Shown: piece after piece, positions 1 through 5,605 of the stretch
Position numbering within the stretch: the stretch's first letter is position 1
Layout: the number at the start of each line of letters is the position of its first letter
NCBI RefSeq assembly: GCF_000716875.1
Contig: NZ_JNWQ01000152.1
Location: 1-7,126, forward strand
Length of the DNA: 7,126 nt
From: Streptomyces novaecaesareae
Lineage (GTDB): Bacteria; Actinomycetota; Actinomycetes; Streptomycetales; Streptomycetaceae
Reading direction: 5' to 3'
Notes under the pieces: generated by a model
What the model saw: only the letters and a program-made list of their open reading frames with translations
What the model was told of the DNA's origin: nothing
Databases searched by the model: none
Made by a program: the position numbers and the translations under genes

Positions 1-74
1 CGATCGCGATCAAGCCCGTGCCCGGCCCGAGCACCCCGACCGCGCACCACGCCAGCCCCCGTGACCTGCAGATT

Positions 75-290
75 TCAGGATGGAATTAGCTCAGTGCGAT
101 CCTTCATGACCGAATCGGCCACGATCCAGGCCGCCGCAGCCCGTGCCGCCTCGCTCAGGTCGTTGAAGACCACCAGCTCCCACGGACAAACTTGCCCGAT
201 ACCCTTGCCCGAGCGGTCGAACAACGCAGTCAGCCGCCCACCAATAGCATCAGCCCGCCGCTGCGCGTCGTGGGCCGGTATAGAGGCCAC
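75..290 (-). CDS. Small hypothetical protein, 71 aa
   Basis: I do not recognise the family. The protein has a basic N-terminal half (residues 1-32) and an alanine-rich, probably helical C-terminal half. A short WELVVF strand-like segment and an NDLSEAARAAAAW helix lie in the middle. There is no signal peptide or membrane segment, so it is probably cytoplasmic. The GTG start at 290 is supported by a clear AGGAG Shine-Dalgarno sequence at 296-300, five bases upstream. It lies on the same strand as the 494-1984 genes but is separated from them by 204 bases, so it is likely a separate unit or a distal cistron. The function is unknown and could be a remnant of a longer protein. Confidence 0.6.
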   Translation of the reverse strand: MASIPAHDAQRRADAIGGRLTALFDRSGKGIGQVCPWELVVFNDLSEAARAAAAWIVADSVMKDRTELIPS

Positions 291-295
291 TTCAA

Positions 296-300
296 CTCCT
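296..300 (-). promoter_or_regulatory. Ribosome binding site AGGAG deciding the 290 start
   Basis: AGGAG is followed by TTGAA and then GTG at 290. This is one of the best Shine-Dalgarno sequences in the window and fixes the start of the small minus-strand gene. Confidence 0.65.
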
Positions 301-493
301 CACGCGTCTAGGGAGCACATGGGCGATCAGGACTCGGCGGCGGTCCCACCTTGAAAGCGGGCGGTCTTCTCATCGACGACGCGGAGCTAAGCGGTTCGCT
401 GCTCAACCGTTTCTCTCGAGGCTCCGCCAGCGTAGAGCTCAGTGGCGTCGGGGGCCGTTCGTGGGGATGCAGGAAGCAGACACGGCGGCCGTC

Positions 494-679
494 CTACCAG
501 ATCCGGCGCCTGGTGAGCGGGCACGGCGCAGCGAGGTCGCGCTCGGTGCCGTCGCCGTCCCAGTTGTCGGGGAGCGCAAGTGCGGCATCGGGAAGGACGA
601 ACCGGACATCGATTTGCTTCCTGTCGTGGGTGGGTGCGCCGCAGCAGACGCAGGCGACGGGGGAGTGGTTCGTGCTCAC
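494..679 (-). pseudogene. Truncated DUF2199-like protein, 61 aa
   Basis: From the GTG at 679 the protein reads about ten residues and then CVCCGAPTHDRKQ (residues 10-22), followed by IDVRFVLPDAALALPD (23-38). A Cys-x-Cys-Cys-Gly motif, a histidine and an RF-LPD segment are what I remember for the N-terminus of DUF2199 proteins, which are usually well over 100 residues. Here the frame changes character after about residue 48 and ends at a TAG at 494, so only the N-terminal third remains. A TACTCT box lies six bases upstream of GTG, compatible with a leaderless start. The gene follows the SMI1/KNR4 gene on the same strand with a 70-base gap. Family assignment is from memory. A distinct small cysteine-motif protein is possible. 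Confidence 0.45.
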
Positions 680-685
680 GCGGGC

Positions 686-691
686 AGAGTA
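686..691 (-). promoter_or_regulatory. Possible -10 box TACTCT for the 679 start
   Basis: TACTCT fits TAnnnT and is followed by six bases and the GTG start, placing the transcription start at or next to the start codon. No convincing -35 was found; CCGACC at 708-713 is the closest candidate, with a 16-base spacer. It does not carry the TGTC element seen at other genes here. Confidence 0.3.
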
Positions 692-749
692 CGGCGGCGG
701 TTGCTCAGGTCGGCGCGCGGGGTAGCGGTCCGGGCGGCTGAACGCGGGG

Positions 750-1322
750 TCATGGGTGGTGCGCATAGCGAGCATTGGGTCCCGGCCAGCTTGCGTCCAT
801 GAAGTCGGGGCGATCGACGCGGTGGAAGCACCGAACCAGGAACTCGGTGAACGTCCCGGCGGTCTCGAACCACTCGCCCTCGTCGCTGCTGATGATGATC
901 CGCCACTCGGCGGGATCGTCCTCGACCGCGCGGAAGAAGTACCGGCTGCCCTGCTCGTCGCTTCCCCACAGCAGCAGAACGCCCGATCGGACGTCAGACT
1001 CGTCGACCTCCCACCAGCCCTCGGCAATCTCGCCGTACCAGGCCGGACGCTCAGGTGAGGGTCCCCAGCAGCGCTCCAGCTCGGCCGGCGTGGTGTCCAT
1101 CGGCCGGTCGATCGTCAGATAACCGTCCACCGAGCCGGGGCCGTACAGATCGAGGAACGCCTTGAAGTCGGTCGGCAGCCGGAAACCGAGGTACCGCTCA
1201 CTGGCATCCCAGATCGCGGGCCTGGCCCAACCCCAGGACTCCGGTTCCCCGAGGTGCGCGCGTAGTTGCTCGAGCGCGGTCTGGCTCTCCGGCTGGGGGC
1301 AGAAGATTGCTGGGGTCAGCAC
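750..1322 (-). CDS. SMI1/KNR4 (SUKH) family protein, 190 aa
   Basis: The core motif is clear: YLGFRLPTDFKAFLDLYGPG at about residues 44-63, the helix-turn that defines SMI1/KNR4 proteins. Tryptophan-rich strands follow (WGWARP upstream; WYGEIAEGWWEV, LLLWGSDEQG and WRIIISSDEGEWFE downstream), then the usual closing helix GTFTEFLVRCF. There is no signal peptide, so it is cytoplasmic. Bacterial members are widely interpreted as immunity proteins of polymorphic toxin systems; others are orphan proteins of unknown role. I chose GTG at 1322 because it overlaps the stop of the upstream YwqG-like gene in the string GTGCTGA, indicating translational coupling. A start at 1358 would force a 43-base overlap. 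No good Shine-Dalgarno sequence is visible. No toxin partner lies next to it. Confidence 0.85.
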   Translation of the reverse strand: MLTPAIFCPQPESQTALEQLRAHLGEPESWGWARPAIWDASERYLGFRLPTDFKAFLDLYGPGSVDGYLTIDRPMDTTPAELERCWGPSPERPAWYGEIAEGWWEVDESDVRSGVLLLWGSDEQGSRYFFRAVEDDPAEWRIIISSDEGEWFETAGTFTEFLVRCFHRVDRPDFMDASWPGPNARYAHHP

Positions 1323-1984
1323 TGCCACAGGAACACGGCCTGTGTGCAGGGCTCGCACGCGAAGGCGTAGGCCTCACCACGTCCTCCGAAGTTCATCGCG
1401 GTGGCGTGGTCCCGTCCTTCCTCGAGCTGAACGACGAGCCTCATCTCCCGTGCGCAGGTCGGGCAGGCCGGGGTCTCGTCGTTCTGCAGCCACGCGGGCT
1501 GCCCGCCGAGCTGACCGAGGACGTCAAGAGGAGTTCGGCCCGGCTGCCTCGCCCACTCCGTGTAGGCCTGGCCGTAATCGGCCGTGGTGGACGCAGTCTC
1601 GTACGCGACGGCGCTCACCGCGCCGAGCAGAACCGGCTCCTGGTCGTCGTCCTCGTCCAGCACGGGCACCGGGATCGGCTGGAGTGCGGCCGTAGGGAAC
1701 AGCAGTGCGCGGTTGCCGCCCGCCTGCGGGTCCCACTCCTCGCACATGCCCGGGTCGTTCTGGCACATGAACAGGGCGAGCACGTCCCGCCTCTCGACGG
1801 CGCCCTGGCCGGCGTGGCGGCCGAGATCGTCGAGGAGCACCTGCGCCAGGAACTGCATCGGCCCGTCGCACGTGGAGCACTGAGGCCACGAAGTCCCGGC
1901 CGGGGCCAGCGGCACCCCGCCGGTGCGGGTGACAAATGCGGTGGGCTCGGTGGTGCCCGCGTACGTCATCAGGGTCGTCGTCAC
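1316..1984 (-). CDS. YwqG-like (DUF1963) protein, 222 aa
   Basis: Residues 20-48 read TRTGGVPLAP...WPQCSTCDGPMQFLAQ, the YwqG/DUF1963 signature (TGG-P, WP-C-x-x-C, FLAQ). The C-terminal half repeats the pattern with LGGQPAWLQNDE (159-170), CPTC (174-177), NFGGRGEAYAFACEPC (198-213) and a final WQC. The cysteine pairs 36/39, 74/81, 174/177 and 210/213 could bind zinc; this is inferred. The length is normal. The molecular function of the family is not established. Start choice: GTG at 1984 gives VTTTLMTYAG and sits eight bases below a strong TAGAGT box, so it is probably leaderless. The longer start at 2101 would swallow the promoter. It is the first gene of a minus-strand unit leading into the SMI1/KNR4 gene. 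Confidence 0.85.
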   Translation of the reverse strand: MTTTLMTYAGTTEPTAFVTRTGGVPLAPAGTSWPQCSTCDGPMQFLAQVLLDDLGRHAGQGAVERRDVLALFMCQNDPGMCEEWDPQAGGNRALLFPTAALQPIPVPVLDEDDDQEPVLLGAVSAVAYETASTTADYGQAYTEWARQPGRTPLDVLGQLGGQPAWLQNDETPACPTCAREMRLVVQLEEGRDHATAMNFGGRGEAYAFACEPCTQAVFLWQC

Positions 1985-1992
1985 AGCCGGCG

Positions 1993-2015
1993 ACTCTACG
2001 ACAAGCCGCTGACAC
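1993..2015 (-). promoter_or_regulatory. RecA-NDp/PafBC-like promoter of the YwqG-like gene
   Basis: On the minus strand the sequence reads GTGTCAGCG, eight bases, TAGAGT, then eight bases and GTG at 1984. The mycobacterial RecA-independent damage promoter is TTGTCRGTG-N8-TAnnnT. This site matches TGTCAG, a later G, the exact N8 spacing and a full TAnnnT. It is the best of the four examples in the window and implies a leaderless transcript. Confidence 0.55.
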
Positions 2016-2023
2016 CTCAGCCT

Positions 2024-2038
2024 ACCACGGCCCGTGGT
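2024..2038. repeat. 15-bp perfect palindrome upstream of the YwqG-like gene
   Basis: ACCACGG, a central C, then CCGTGGT form two perfect 7-bp arms. It lies 9 bases upstream of the promoter element at 1993-2015 within the divergent spacer, so a transcription-factor operator is possible. It could also form a short hairpin, but no T-run follows on either strand. Confidence 0.4.
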
Positions 2039-2257
2039 CACGACTCCGCCCAGACCCGGACTGGGACGAGGTGGATGGGGCACGTCAGTTGGCAGGGGCA
2101 CCCGATCATCGCGGCTACGTCTTTCGGCGAACGGAACGCCACGCGTGCTGCGCCCAGGGCAGGCATTCGGCTCTTACACGGGGAGCCTACGGAGGCGTCC
2201 GTGCCAGCTGACACGGGGGTGAGGGGCCGGGCCACTGAGCCTGGGCGCCCGTACCGG

Positions 2258-2280
2258 CTGTCGGGGGTGGCTGGGACGAT
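2258..2280 (+). promoter_or_regulatory. RecA-NDp/PafBC-like promoter of the 2287 gene
   Basis: CTGTCGGGG, eight bases, GACGAT, then six bases and ATG at 2287. TGTCGG and the spacing match the TTGTCRGTG-N8-TAnnnT consensus; the -10 keeps only its A at position 2 and T at position 6. The transcription start would fall at or beside the ATG, giving a leaderless message. Confidence 0.45.
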
Positions 2281-2286
2281 CGAGCC

Positions 2287-2718
2287 ATGGGAAACCTCTA
2301 CGACTACTATGCGGCCGCCGACGACGCACAGGCCTTGGGCATCTTCGAGGACGGCCGGGTCGACGACCGGTTCGGCACGGTCGGCCTCAAGGGCGTTGAC
2401 CCCGACGCCCTCCTCGGTGTGGTCGAGGCGGCCCTGAGGGGAGTTCCCGAGGAGCAGGTGGAAGCCGACCCGCGCTTCTGCGAGCTGCTGAGCGATCCGC
2501 AGCACGAGGGCCACTGGCTCGTGTCGATTACCGACAGCCTTCGTGACGCGCTCGCGATGGCCGGCAGCGGCCGACTGGAGGAGGCCGCGTCCGGGTGGAC
2601 GCTCACCGAGGACGGCGCGGGACAGGACGCGGAGCTGATAGCCGACTTCCTGGAGCGGCTGGCCGGCCTCGCCCGTGACGCCGGTCAGCGCGGCCTGTAC
2701 TGCGGTATCGCCCTGTAG
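2287..2718 (+). CDS. Hypothetical protein of an unnamed actinobacterial family, 143 aa
   Basis: It begins MGNLYDYYAAADDAQALG and contains GLKGVDPDALLGVVEAAL (about residues 33-50), a central GHWLVSITDSLRDALA (75-90) and a C-terminal helix ending RGLYCGIAL. I recall similar Streptomyces proteins with a DYF/DYY start, a KG(I/V)DP motif and a C-terminal GLYC, but I know no function or reliable domain name. It is acidic and soluble, with no signal peptide or transmembrane helix. The ATG at 2287 is preferred because a -10-like box ends six bases before it. Transcription is probably independent of the HEAT gene 114 bases downstream, which has its own promoter. It could be an immunity-type or accessory protein, but nothing in the sequence proves that. 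Confidence 0.75.
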   Translation: MGNLYDYYAAADDAQALGIFEDGRVDDRFGTVGLKGVDPDALLGVVEAALRGVPEEQVEADPRFCELLSDPQHEGHWLVSITDSLRDALAMAGSGRLEEAASGWTLTEDGAGQDAELIADFLERLAGLARDAGQRGLYCGIAL

Positions 2719-2802
2719 ACGTGCCGAAGTCGGGCTGCTCGGCTGGCGCCCTCGACTGCCGGGATGCCCAGCGTTCGGCTTCCGTCACCAACGTTCGTCC
2801 CG

Positions 2803-2825
2803 TTGTCAGCCCGATCCGCCACACT
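2803..2825 (+). promoter_or_regulatory. RecA-NDp/PafBC-like promoter of the HEAT gene
   Basis: TTGTCAGCC, eight bases, CACACT, then seven bases and GTG at 2833. The first seven bases match the consensus TTGTCRG exactly and the N8 spacing is exact; the -10 keeps A at position 2 and T at position 6. It supports the GTG at 2833 over the upstream ATG at 2764, because an ATG-initiated protein would start before its own promoter. Confidence 0.5.
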
Positions 2826-2832
2826 GCTGCCC

Positions 2833-3996
2833 GTGATCACTCCTGGTGAGCCGCCTGCCGGCATCGAATCGGTCCCGCACCCCAAGGCCGTCCTGCTCGA
2901 CACGCCCTGGGCGGAGCTCAGCCACGCGTACGGATCGGCCGAGGACACACCCATGCTGCTGGTCGGTCTGCTGGACGACGACCCCGAGGTCCAGGCCCAT
3001 GCCCTGGGCCAGCTGCAGATGTCGGTCCTCCACCAGGGCTCGCTCTACAGCAGCACTGCGCCGGTCGCGCTGTTCGTGGCCGGCATCCTGGACCATCCGC
3101 GTACCTCGGCCGTGCACGAGAGCGAGTACCCGTGGGATGACCGGGTCCGCCCGCTGCGCGCTGCGCTGCTGGATTGGCTGGGCGAGATCGCTGAGTCGGT
3201 CGGCTATTACGACGACCGCGAGCAGGAGCCCGAGTACGACGACCTGGCCGACATCGCGGCCTGCCGGGCTGCCCGCCCCGCGATCCACCAGGCTGTGTCT
3301 CCCTACCTGGCCGATCCCGACTCAGTGGTTCGCGAGGCCGCCGTTGGTGCCACCGGCCACCTGCTCAAGGCTCCCGAGCTCCGCGACCGGATACCCGACG
3401 CCGCTGAGCGGCTTCGCACCATCCTCACCACAACCGGGGACCGGCGGGAGCGTGCTGCGGCCGTTCTGACCCTCGTCGCCTGGGCGCAGGACACCGGCGA
3501 TCTGCTCACCGACCCGGATCCGGCGATCCGCGCCTGTGCCGCCCTCGCCCCGCTCCCTGCTGAGGACCCGCGCCCCACTGCCATCCTTCTGGAGGCACTG
3601 TCGGACCCGCACACCGCCGACCACTGGTTCGACGCCGAACCCCTGCCCCAACTCGACGGCTGGTTCCGCTTCACCCTCCTCAAGGCCCTGCTCGCCCGCA
3701 CCACCACTCTGGAAGAAGTCCTCGACGCCGCACTGGCCTTGATGTCAATGGCCAACGACTTCACGGTCGAACGCGACTGGGGACCGCTTCTGCTGCGCGC
3801 CTTCCCCGACGGCAACGCCAGCGAGACGGCCCTTACCGATGGTCAGTACCGACTCCTCAGCGCCATCGCGGCCAAGGAGGACTGCTGGGGCAACATCGGC
3901 AACAAGATCACATGGCTGCGCAGGGCCGGACTACCGACGGACCGCGCCTCTTTCCGCGTCCTCCTGGCAAACCCCGATCAGGCCGCCGATGTCTGA
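2833..3996 (+). CDS. HEAT-repeat domain protein, 387 aa
   Basis: The N-terminus after about residue 20 reads LLDTPWAELSHAYGSAEDTP, the opening typical of actinobacterial HEAT-repeat proteins. Successive paired helices follow, for example LLDDDPEVQAHALGQL (47-62), YLADPDSVVREAAVGATGHL (158-177) and LLTDPDPAIRACAALAPL (224-241). The recurring DPD-x-x-(V/I)R-x-x-A pattern marks HEAT/armadillo-type repeats. The C-terminal part (about 260-387) is more divergent. There is no signal peptide or catalytic motif; it is probably a cytoplasmic protein-binding scaffold. Bacterial HEAT proteins of this kind occur near polymorphic toxins and as orphans. GTG at 2833 was chosen for the leaderless promoter just upstream. 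It converges on the HD gene. Confidence 0.8.
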   Translation: MITPGEPPAGIESVPHPKAVLLDTPWAELSHAYGSAEDTPMLLVGLLDDDPEVQAHALGQLQMSVLHQGSLYSSTAPVALFVAGILDHPRTSAVHESEYPWDDRVRPLRAALLDWLGEIAESVGYYDDREQEPEYDDLADIAACRAARPAIHQAVSPYLADPDSVVREAAVGATGHLLKAPELRDRIPDAAERLRTILTTTGDRRERAAAVLTLVAWAQDTGDLLTDPDPAIRACAALAPLPAEDPRPTAILLEALSDPHTADHWFDAEPLPQLDGWFRFTLLKALLARTTTLEEVLDAALALMSMANDFTVERDWGPLLLRAFPDGNASETALTDGQYRLLSAIAAKEDCWGNIGNKITWLRRAGLPTDRASFRVLLANPDQAADV

Positions 3997-4208
3997 CGAA
4001 GCGTGAAGAGCCTAGGCCGTAACGGTTCTACTGGTCGTCGGAGGCCGAGGCCGAGCTCTGGTACCCCCACAAGGCGGGCAGGCGGCGGCACCCATTGTCA
4101 TCTGCGGATCGGCTCGGGCGTGATCGCCATGGCCTTCACCTGACACCCTCCGCCCCTGGCGTCGATCCCGACCACGCTGGCGGAGAGGTACTGGTGTGGC
4201 GGTGTGCG
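3997..4208. other. Convergent spacer with a possible hairpin, no gene
   Basis: It lies between the stop codons of the HEAT gene and the HD gene. Small open frames here lack codon bias. CTCCGCC (4148-4154) and GGCGGAG (4179-4185) could pair around a 24-base loop and might act as a bidirectional transcription end, but there is no T-run and the loop is long. Confidence 0.35.
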
Positions 4209-4826
4209 TCAATGCGTTGGGCGCTCTCCGATGCCCAGAGTGACTGGGTGTTCGGCTTGGAACGCCAGCCTGCGTTCGGCATCGTGCGCGATGTGGTTGA
4301 GAAACTCATCGAGTGCCATGAACGCCTCCCATGGTCGCTGGTGGCCGGCTTCGGCGAGGCGGTCGATCAGTAGTTGTTCGAGATCAGTGACGCGCTTGCC
4401 CTTCCAGATCTTGTCGGCAACGCTCACCAACAGGTCGTCGGTGCTGATGCCGGGGGCGTTCCATGATGCGTGGCTGCGGGCGAATTGGGCGAGTTCCTCG
4501 GTGACGCCCCGGGCGATCAGCAGGTCGTGGCCGGCCTCCTCGTGTTCGGAGCCGGGCCGGGAAAGCTCCTCGGGGTGCAGGACTTTCCCGATGTCGTGGG
4601 TGGCGGCGCCGAAGAGGACGGCGTGCCGGTCGAAGTCCAGCTGGGGGTAGTGCTGTTCGGCCCAGTCGGCCAGTTGGTGGGCGACATCGTGGACGGCGCG
4701 CAGATGGGCCGCGAGCCTGGGTGGAGCGTTCAACTCTTCGAGGAGGACGGCGACCTGGCGCGGGAGCGGTCGCAGTACGGGGTCTCCGGGCAGGGTGAGG
4801 GCTCGATGCAGTGCGTTGGGACTCAT
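4209..4826 (-). CDS. HD-domain metal-dependent phosphohydrolase, 205 aa
   Basis: The HD fold signature is complete: H46 in RAVHDVAHQLADWAE, the paired H77-D78 in GAATHDIGKVLH, H95 and H100 in EHEEAGHD, H119 in RSHASWN, and D138 in SVADKIWKGKR. HD proteins use these His and Asp residues to bind divalent metals and hydrolyse phosphate esters, often of nucleotides; the substrate here cannot be told. There is no partner domain, so it is a stand-alone cytoplasmic enzyme. ATG at 4826 (MSPNALHRAL) is chosen because a TACCGT box ends seven bases upstream, suggesting a leaderless message; extension to 4946 would run through that promoter into the divergent DUF4240 gene. Confidence 0.85.
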   Translation of the reverse strand: MSPNALHRALTLPGDPVLRPLPRQVAVLLEELNAPPRLAAHLRAVHDVAHQLADWAEQHYPQLDFDRHAVLFGAATHDIGKVLHPEELSRPGSEHEEAGHDLLIARGVTEELAQFARSHASWNAPGISTDDLLVSVADKIWKGKRVTDLEQLLIDRLAEAGHQRPWEAFMALDEFLNHIAHDAERRLAFQAEHPVTLGIGERPTH

Positions 4827-4833
4827 TCGGGAC

Positions 4834-4861
4834 ACGGTAGGCCTCAAATGTCCGACCCCAA
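4834..4861 (-). promoter_or_regulatory. Promoter of the HD gene
   Basis: On the minus strand TTGGGG (4856-4861) and TACCGT (4834-4839) are separated by 16 bases, with ATG seven bases beyond. TACCGT is a full TAnnnT match. A GTCGG element lies upstream, but with N10 instead of N8 before the -10, so I do not count it with the PafBC-like group. Confidence 0.45.
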
Positions 4862-4870
4862 TGCAAGGGT
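4848..4870 (+). promoter_or_regulatory. Weak RecA-NDp-like promoter of the DUF4240 gene
   Basis: ATGTCCGAC, eight bases, AAGGGT, then eight bases and ATG at 4879. TGTC, the following G and the N8 spacing agree with the consensus. The -10 is poor and the R position is C. The AAGGG part could instead be a Shine-Dalgarno sequence, about ten bases from the ATG. Confidence 0.25.
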
Positions 4871-4878
4871 GGCCGGTC

Positions 4879-5466
4879 ATGGACATCGACGGGTTCTGGA
4901 ATGTGGTCGGGGCAGCGCGGGCCGAAAGCAGCGGCTCGCCTGGCAAAGCGTTCGCCGAGGCACTGGTGGACCAGCTGGCGAGGCTCCCGCAGGAGGAGAT
5001 CCTCAGCTATCAGGAGCGTTTCGACGAGGTGCACGGCGCCGTGTACCGCTGGGACGTGTGGGCCGCCGCCTACCTCATCGGGGGAGGCTGCTCGGACGAC
5101 AGTTTCATGGACTTCCGGGCCGGCCTGATCGCCCTCGGGCGGGACTGGTACGAGCAGGCAGCCGCTCAGCCGGACGAGCTGGCGGACCACCCCGCAGTGA
5201 TCGAGGCCGCGGCCCGGGGCGACGACTACGTGATCTTCGACGAGGACGTGAACTACGCGGCCGGCTCCGCGTTCGAGCGCCTCACGGGTGACACCGATGC
5301 CTTTCACGAGGCGTGGAAGCGCCATCGGGCGGGGCAGGACCTGGATCTGGCGCTGGAGTCCGACATGGGTGCGGACCTCGACTTCGACGACGCTGACGAG
5401 ATGCACCGTCGCCTTCCCCGGCAGCATGCCGTCGGCCCGAGGAACACCCCGCTGTCGTCTCCGTAA
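4879..5466 (+). CDS. DUF4240 domain protein, 195 aa
   Basis: It opens MDIDGFWNVVGAAR, has LARLPQEEILSYQERFDEV (33-51), then the family core YRWDVWAAAYLIGGGCSDDS (56-75) followed by FMDFRAGLIALGR, and a later YAAGSAFERLTG (126-137). These are the hallmarks of DUF4240, a family of unknown function common in Streptomyces and related to proteins found near toxins. It is soluble and strongly acidic at 152-174. ATG at 4879 gives the family-typical MD-D-FW start; an upstream GTG at 4795 would read through the divergent promoter. After RRLPR (177-181) the sequence QHAVGPRNTPLSSP does not look like the usual hydrophobic end I recall, so the extreme C-terminus may be altered by a frameshift or by decay close to the IS630 remnant. 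Confidence 0.85.
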   Translation: MDIDGFWNVVGAARAESSGSPGKAFAEALVDQLARLPQEEILSYQERFDEVHGAVYRWDVWAAAYLIGGGCSDDSFMDFRAGLIALGRDWYEQAAAQPDELADHPAVIEAAARGDDYVIFDEDVNYAAGSAFERLTGDTDAFHEAWKRHRAGQDLDLALESDMGADLDFDDADEMHRRLPRQHAVGPRNTPLSSP

Positions 5467-5574
5467 TCAGCGACCGCACGAAGCGCGCACATCTCAATCA
5501 GCAGCCAGGGCGCCCCGAAGAGCCGGGCGGCCACTCCTTCCAAGCCACTGAAGACAAGGCGACCTGAGCCACAC

Positions 5575-5592
5575 CCGGCCCTCCCGGGCCGG
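5575..5592 (+). repeat. GC-rich hairpin before the IS630 remnant
   Basis: CCGGCCC, loop TCCC, GGGCCGG: a perfect 7-bp stem about 110 bases after the DUF4240 stop. It could terminate transcription of that gene, but no T-run follows. It lies just ahead of the first recognisable transposase codons. Confidence 0.35.
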
Positions 5593-5605
5593 ACAACAAC
5601 TTACG

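Larger units (their letters stand above)
1985..2286. other. 302-base divergent spacer, no gene
   Basis: The spacer separates the minus-strand YwqG-like gene from the plus-strand gene at 2287. It holds a promoter for each (1993-2015 minus and 2258-2280 plus) and the palindrome at 2024-2038. The open frames crossing it have poor third-position GC and resemble no protein I know. I see nothing supportable between about 2040 and 2257. Confidence 0.6.

Noticed and set aside
3..89. Plus-strand open frame ending PRDLQISGWN at the window start
   Set aside because: It has GC-rich third positions for its first part, but only 28 residues are visible, it overlaps the minus-strand gene, and no family is recognisable; the opposite strand is equally open.
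87..95. TAGCTCAGT, resembling a tRNA D-arm start
   Set aside because: No acceptor stem, anticodon arm or T-arm follows, and it lies in the 3' end of the small minus-strand gene.
2203..2217. Another minus-strand GTGTCAGCT element
   Set aside because: At N8 spacing it meets CGCCTC, not a TAnnnT box, and no gene start follows.
1307..2437. 376-residue plus-strand open frame
   Set aside because: It is the complement shadow of the YwqG-like gene, runs through the divergent spacer and into the 2287 gene in the wrong frame, and shows no family motifs.
2764..2832. Upstream ATG extension of the HEAT protein
   Set aside because: The 23 extra residues show no family similarity and would be encoded over the TTGTCAG-N10-CACACT promoter; the GTG at 2833 fits better.
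4795..4878. Upstream GTG extension of the DUF4240 protein
   Set aside because: It would overlap the HD gene start and the divergent promoters; MDIDGFW at 4879 is the family-typical start.
4470..5291. 273-residue plus-strand open frame
   Set aside because: It is antisense to the HD gene and out of frame with the DUF4240 gene, both of which have recognisable family motifs.
4384..5427. 347-residue minus-strand open frame
   Set aside because: It is antisense to the DUF4240 gene and out of frame with the HD gene; its arginine/proline-rich text is typical of a high-GC shadow.
5466..5568. Open frame ending HSFQATEDKAT after the DUF4240 gene
   Set aside because: It has no start codon or recognisable family, and its position between a gene end and IS debris makes chance more likely.
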